DNA of 39,513 nucleotides from Bacteroidales bacterium (GTDB lineage: Bacteria > Bacteroidota > Bacteroidia > Bacteroidales > Bacteroidaceae): positions 1 through 39,513 of the forward strand of contig JAATGU010000084.1 of NCBI GenBank assembly GCA_015654535.1, written 5' to 3'. The number at the start of each line of letters is the position of its first letter. The first letter of the stretch is position 1. Below, one piece after another: positions 35,766 to 39,513 of the stretch. The notes under the pieces were generated by a model, which ran no database searches, had not been told where the DNA came from, and saw only the letters and a program-made list of their open reading frames with translations. A program made the position numbers and the translations under genes.

Positions 35766-36806
35766 ATGGAATTCTCGGCTAAGCAAATTGCAGAATTTAT
35801 TCAAGGAGAAATTATAGGAGATGAAAATGCCAGTGTGCATACTTTTACCAAAATAGAAGAAGGAGTACCAGGATCTCTTTCATTTTTGTCCAACCCCAAA
35901 TATACACATTATATATATAGCACTCAATCAAGTATTGTGTTAGTAAATAGAGACTTTATTGCCGAAAAAGAAATTAAAGCAACACTGATCAAGGTAGACA
36001 ATGCCTACGAGAGTCTGGCAAAACTACTAACCCTATATGAAATGAGTAAACCGAAAAAAGTGGGAATAGATCCCTTGGCATTCATTGCTCCCACAGCAAA
36101 AATTGGTAAAGATGTCTATATTGCACCTTTTGCATGCGTAGAAGATCATGCTGAAGTAGGTGATAATACAATTCTTCATCCTCATACAACAATAGGAAGC
36201 AATGCTAAAGTTGGCAATAATTGTATTCTATATGCTCAAACCACAATTTATCATGATTGCAGAGTGGGTAATAATTGCATCTTACATGCCGGAAGTGTAA
36301 TTGGGGCTGACGGCTTTGGTTTCGCTCCTACTTCTGAAGGCTATTCAAAAATCCCTCAAATTGGTATTGTCATTCTGGAAGATGATGTAGAGATTGGTGC
36401 AAACACCTGCGTAGATAGAGCAACTATGGGGGCAACAATTATACATAAAGTGGTAAAATTAGATAATTTAGTTCAAGTTGCTCACAATGATGAGATCGGT
36501 TCTCATACAGTAATGGCAGCTCAAGCAGGTATAGCAGGATCCACAAAAGTTGGAGAATGGTGCATGATTGGTGGCCAAGTTGGATTAGCTGGACATCTCA
36601 AATTAGGGGATAAAATAGGTATCGCCGCTCAATCTGGCATAGCCAGTAATATTTCATCAAACACAAACATCATGGGCTCTCCTGCCTTTGAAGTAAAATC
36701 ATATTTTAAATCATCTGTCATATTCAAAAAATTACCTGAGATGTACACCACTCTCAATAATTTAGAGAAAGAAATAAAAGAACTAAAAAAAAAATTAAAT
36801 AAGTAA
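35766..36806 (+). CDS. lpxD: UDP-3-O-acylglucosamine N-acyltransferase LpxD
   Basis: Third acylation step of lipid A synthesis. The 346-residue protein has an N-terminal uridine-binding domain ([15 protein letters not shown]). Then comes a left-handed beta-helix of hexapeptide repeats from about residue 100 to 315, and a helical coiled end. The catalytic base is H240 in [10 protein letters not shown]. It is first of three lipid A genes, 3 bases before lpxC-fabZ. Confidence 0.96.
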   Translation: MEFSAKQIAEFIQGEIIGDENASVHTFTKIEEGVPGSLSFLSNPKYTHYIYSTQSSIVLVNRDFIAEKEIKATLIKVDNAYESLAKLLTLYEMSKPKKVGIDPLAFIAPTAKIGKDVYIAPFACVEDHAEVGDNTILHPHTTIGSNAKVGNNCILYAQTTIYHDCRVGNNCILHAGSVIGADGFGFAPTSEGYSKIPQIGIVILEDDVEIGANTCVDRATMGATIIHKVVKLDNLVQVAHNDEIGSHTVMAAQAGIAGSTKVGEWCMIGGQVGLAGHLKLGDKIGIAAQSGIASNISSNTNIMGSPAFEVKSYFKSSVIFKKLPEMYTTLNNLEKEIKELKKKLNK

Positions 36807-36809
36807 CCA

Positions 36810-38195
36810 ATGTTGAAACAGAGAACTCTAAAAGATAGCTTTTCACTAAGAGGAAAAGGTCTTCACACTGGGCTTGATCTTACTGTCACTTTTAATCCTG
36901 CACCCGACAACTACGGATATAAAATTCAACGAATCGACATCGAAGGGCAACCTCTTATTGATGCTGTTGCAGATAATGTAATTGAGACAACCCGTGGCAC
37001 AGTACTTGCCAAAAATGGAGTAAAAGTAAGTACAGTAGAACATGGAATGGCTGCAATTTATGCTGCTGGTATTGATAATTGCCTAATTCAGGTCAATGGA
37101 CCCGAGTTTCCTATTCTCGATGGAAGTGCAATTTTCTATGTACAAGAGATTGAAAAAGTAGGCATTATAGAACAAACAGCTGTTAAAGATTTCTATATCA
37201 TTAAATCTAAAATAGAATTTAAAGACGAAGTAACAGGCTCTTCCATTATCGTTCTCCCTGACGAAAATTTCAGCATTAATGTCCTTATTTCTTATGATTC
37301 AAAAATCATTCCCAATCAATTTGCAACATTAGAAAGTATAAAAGACTTTCCACAAGAAATCGCCGCAAGCAGAACTTTTGTCTTTGTTCGTGAAATAGAG
37401 CCATTACTTTCTGCCGGATTAATAAAAGGCGGAGATTTAGATAACGCAATTGTCATTTACGAACATCAACTACCACAAGAAAAGTTAGATAAGCTAGCAG
37501 ATGTGATGAACGTTCCGCATAAAGATGCCAATCACTTGGGATATATTAACCACAAACCACTTGCATGGGACAATGAACCGGCGCGTCATAAATTACTAGA
37601 TATTATTGGTGATCTGGCTCTGATAGGCAAACCCATCAGAGGGCGTATTATCGCTACCCGTCCTGGGCATACAATCAATAACAAGTTTGCCCGCCAAATG
37701 AGAAAAGAAATTAGATTGCACGAAGTACAGGCACCAATCTATAATTGCAATGAAGCTCCTGTAATGGATGTTAACCGTATCCGCGAATTGTTGCCTCATC
37801 GCTATCCCTTCCTCTTAGTAGATAAAATTATTGAAGTAGGTCCGAATCATATCGTCGGGATAAAGAATGTTACGGTTAACGAGCCCTTTTTTCAGGGACA
37901 TTTCCCTCAGGAACCTGTTATGCCAGGCGTATTGTTAGTGGAGGCGATGGCTCAAACGGGTGGATTACTAGTGCTTAACTCTGTTGATGAACCAGAAAGA
38001 TATTCAACCTACTTTATGAAAATCGATGGCGTAAAATTTCGTCATAAAGTAGTTCCAGGAGACACACTAATATTCAAGCTTGAACTGCTTGCACCTATTC
38101 GAAGGGGGATATCCACCATGAAAGGATATGTTTTCGTAGGAGAGACTGTAGCTTGCGAAGCTGAATTCATGGCACAAATAACTAAGAATAAATAA
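36810..38195 (+). CDS. lpxC/fabZ: Bifunctional LpxC deacetylase and FabZ dehydratase
   Basis: A fusion of 461 residues typical of Bacteroidota. Residues 1-305 are the zinc deacetylase LpxC, the committed step of lipid A synthesis: zinc ligands H78 (STVEHGMA), H260 and D264 ([13 protein letters not shown]), and the catalytic H287 (TRPGH). Residues about 315-461 are FabZ, the 3-hydroxyacyl-ACP dehydratase of fatty acid synthesis: [12 protein letters not shown]364 in GHFP and E378 in [11 protein letters not shown]. The two enzymes draw on the same 3-hydroxyacyl-ACP pool, which the fusion may balance. It is flanked by lpxD and lpxA. Confidence 0.98.
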   Translation: MLKQRTLKDSFSLRGKGLHTGLDLTVTFNPAPDNYGYKIQRIDIEGQPLIDAVADNVIETTRGTVLAKNGVKVSTVEHGMAAIYAAGIDNCLIQVNGPEFPILDGSAIFYVQEIEKVGIIEQTAVKDFYIIKSKIEFKDEVTGSSIIVLPDENFSINVLISYDSKIIPNQFATLESIKDFPQEIAASRTFVFVREIEPLLSAGLIKGGDLDNAIVIYEHQLPQEKLDKLADVMNVPHKDANHLGYINHKPLAWDNEPARHKLLDIIGDLALIGKPIRGRIIATRPGHTINNKFARQMRKEIRLHEVQAPIYNCNEAPVMDVNRIRELLPHRYPFLLVDKIIEVGPNHIVGIKNVTVNEPFFQGHFPQEPVMPGVLLVEAMAQTGGLLVLNSVDEPERYSTYFMKIDGVKFRHKVVPGDTLIFKLELLAPIRRGISTMKGYVFVGETVACEAEFMAQITKNK

Positions 38196-38203
38196 AACAA
38201 CAA

Positions 38204-38971
38204 ATGATTAGTCCTTTAGCATATATACATCCTGAAGCAAAGATTGGGAAAAATGTAGAAATCGCTCCTTTTGTTTTTATCGACAAGAATGTAACTATTG
38301 GCGATAATAATACGATCATGGCAAATGTGAGCATTTTATATGGCGCCCGTATCGGAAACGGAAATACTATTTTCCCAGGTGCTGTAATCAGCGCCATTCC
38401 TCAAGATTTAAAATTCAAAGGAGAAGAGACAATTGCAGAGATTGGTGATAATAACCTTATTCGTGAAAATGTAACGATTAACCGCGGTACAGCAGCCAAA
38501 GGGAAAACATTTGTAGGAAGCAATAATCTATTAATGGAAGGAGTTCACGTAGCACATGACGCATATGTGGGCAGCGGATGCATCATAGGGAATTCAACCA
38601 AAATGGCTGGAGAAATTATTATTGATGATAATGCTATTATTAGTGCTGCGGTGCTAATGCACCAATTTTGTCGTGTAGGTGGTTATGTTATGATTCAGGG
38701 CGGAACGCGCTTTAGTAAAGATATTCCTCCTTATATTATTGCGGCACGTGACCCTGTTGCTTATTGCGGAATAAATATTGTAGGACTTCGTAGACATGGT
38801 TTTTCAAATGAATTAATAGAAAATATTCACAATACTTATCGAATTATATATCAGAGTGGAATGAATACCACTGAAGCACTTGAAAAAGTAAAAGAAGAAA
38901 TACCGTCGAGCCTGGAAATAGATTATATCATTGATTTTATACAAAAATCAGAAAGAGGAATCATAAAATAA
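38204..38971 (+). CDS. lpxA: UDP-N-acetylglucosamine acyltransferase LpxA
   Basis: First step of lipid A synthesis, 255 residues. The left-handed beta-helix runs from residue 1 to about 185 (AYIHPEAKIGKNVEIAPFVF...). The catalytic histidine is H118 in GVHVAHDAYVG. ISAIPQDLKFKGE and the C-terminal helical domain (GLRRHGFSNELIENIHNTYR) confirm LpxA rather than LpxD. Last gene of the operon, followed by a terminator. Confidence 0.97.
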   Translation: MISPLAYIHPEAKIGKNVEIAPFVFIDKNVTIGDNNTIMANVSILYGARIGNGNTIFPGAVISAIPQDLKFKGEETIAEIGDNNLIRENVTINRGTAAKGKTFVGSNNLLMEGVHVAHDAYVGSGCIIGNSTKMAGEIIIDDNAIISAAVLMHQFCRVGGYVMIQGGTRFSKDIPPYIIAARDPVAYCGINIVGLRRHGFSNELIENIHNTYRIIYQSGMNTTEALEKVKEEIPSSLEIDYIIDFIQKSERGIIK

Positions 38972-39003
38972 GCATTACTTTTGTAAGGTTTATAATTCAG
39001 CAG

Positions 39004-39045
39004 AAAGGGGAAGGCAATCCAAATAGATTGTTTTCCTTTTTTTTT
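39004..39045 (+). terminator. Rho-independent terminator of the lipid A operon
   Basis: GGAAGGCAATC (39009-39019) pairs with GATTGTTTTCC (39026-39036), with two G-U pairs and a 6-base loop, followed by nine T. Located about 35 bases after the lpxA stop. Confidence 0.88.
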
Positions 39046-39065
39046 GAGTGAATAATACTTATTCT

Positions 39066-39096
39066 TTTGTATTTTTTGAGATTTTTACTACTTTTA
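39066..39096 (+). promoter_or_regulatory. Promoter of the pRiA4b ORF-3-like gene
   Basis: TTTG (39066-39069), 19 bases, then TACTTTTA (39089-39096), one mismatch from TAnnTTTG. The start would be about 15 bases before the ATG. Confidence 0.6.
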
Positions 39097-39118
39097 CGGC
39101 GTAATAATTTAAAAGAAC

Positions 39119-39513
39119 ATGGTATACAGATTTACAATTATATCTGATGAGGTGGATGATTTTGTCAGAGAGATACAGATTGATTCTGAAGCAACTTTTT
39201 ATGATTTCCACGATGCCATTATTAAATCGGTGGAATACACTAATGATCAAATGACTTCTTTCTTCATTTGTGATGAAGATTGGGAAAAGGAAAAAGAAAT
39301 CACCCTCGAAGAAATGGACAATAGTTCTGAAGAAGATAATTGGGTGATGAAAGATACTCTATTAAGTGATCTCATTGAAGATGAAAAACAAAAGCTTATT
39401 TATGTATTTGATTATCTAACTGAACGGGCTTTTTTTATTGAACTTTCAGAAATTATCACAGGAAAAAATCTAGAAAAAGCTGTTTGTTCTAAAAAGGAAG
39501 GACTTCCTCCAAA
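39119..39513 (+). CDS. pRiA4b ORF-3-like protein, cut by the window end
   Basis: An ATG at 39119 opens a frame that runs off the right edge after 131 codons without a stop. The start MVYRFTIISDEVDDFVREIQ, the FYDFHDAIIKSVEY segment and the later KQKLIYVFDYLTERAFFIEL match the pRiA4b ORF-3 family (also called IS1096 passenger TnpR-like). The name comes from a plasmid and an insertion element, but the family is widespread on chromosomes and its role is unknown. The middle is strongly acidic. Nothing here suggests a mobile element. Confidence 0.8.
   Translation, partial: MVYRFTIISDEVDDFVREIQIDSEATFYDFHDAIIKSVEYTNDQMTSFFICDEDWEKEKEITLEEMDNSSEEDNWVMKDTLLSDLIEDEKQKLIYVFDYLTERAFFIELSEIITGKNLEKAVCSKKEGLPP

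Noticed and set aside
39119..39513. Mobile element suggested by the IS1096-passenger/pRiA4b name
   Set aside because: No transposase, terminal repeat or target duplication is visible; the family is common on chromosomes.

Overview
The window looks like chromosomal DNA of a Bacteroides-type Bacteroidota. The DNA is AT-rich. Many genes are preceded by the Bacteroides -7 element TAnnTTTG, in some cases with a TTTG-like -33 element 19-20 bases upstream. Several families are typical of Bacteroidota: an LpxC-FabZ fusion, DUF3256, a zinc-less L31 protein and a Cas6b-type Cas6.

Positions 1-13650 hold a type III CRISPR-Cas locus, all on the minus strand. It is best described as III-D-like. The order from the promoter end is cas6, cas10 (GGDD palm, no HD nuclease domain), a single Csm3-like RAMP, a Csx10/Cas5-like RAMP with a long helical tail, a double Csm3-like RAMP, a TIGR04423-like protein, a TIGR03986-like RAMP, two tandem CARF-PD-(D/E)xK nucleases (Card1/Can2 type), a small CARF-like protein, a helicase remnant, cas1, a broken primase-polymerase, cas2, then leader and repeat array. 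The array runs off the left edge. Interference and signalling genes look intact. Two adaptation accessories are damaged: a RecD/UvrD-like helicase is reduced to its first and last motifs, and the CRISPR-associated prim-pol carries an in-frame amber codon.

Positions 13651-18612 hold a minus-strand tripartite efflux operon (tetR, hlyD/emrA-like, emrB-like, tolC-like). It has a perfect 7-13-7 inverted repeat over its promoter and a rho-independent terminator at its end. Next come, on the plus strand, a SEC-C motif protein, a UraA-type permease and ribosomal protein L31 type B. A bidirectional terminator follows, then a convergent minus-strand run of DUF3256, an EamA transporter, truA and a DUF5715 lipoprotein.

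From 25 kb to the right edge the plus strand carries housekeeping genes: phoH, purC, ubiE/menG, aroE, an alpha/beta hydrolase, a TPM-domain protein with lemA, purM, prfA, pyrF, an HD phosphohydrolase, and the lipid A cluster lpxD, lpxC-fabZ, lpxA. A pRiA4b ORF-3-like gene is cut by the window end. No tRNA, rRNA or insertion sequence was recognised. The most interesting part is the CRISPR locus: paired CARF nucleases, an unassigned small CARF-like protein, no separate small subunit, and an eroding adaptation module.
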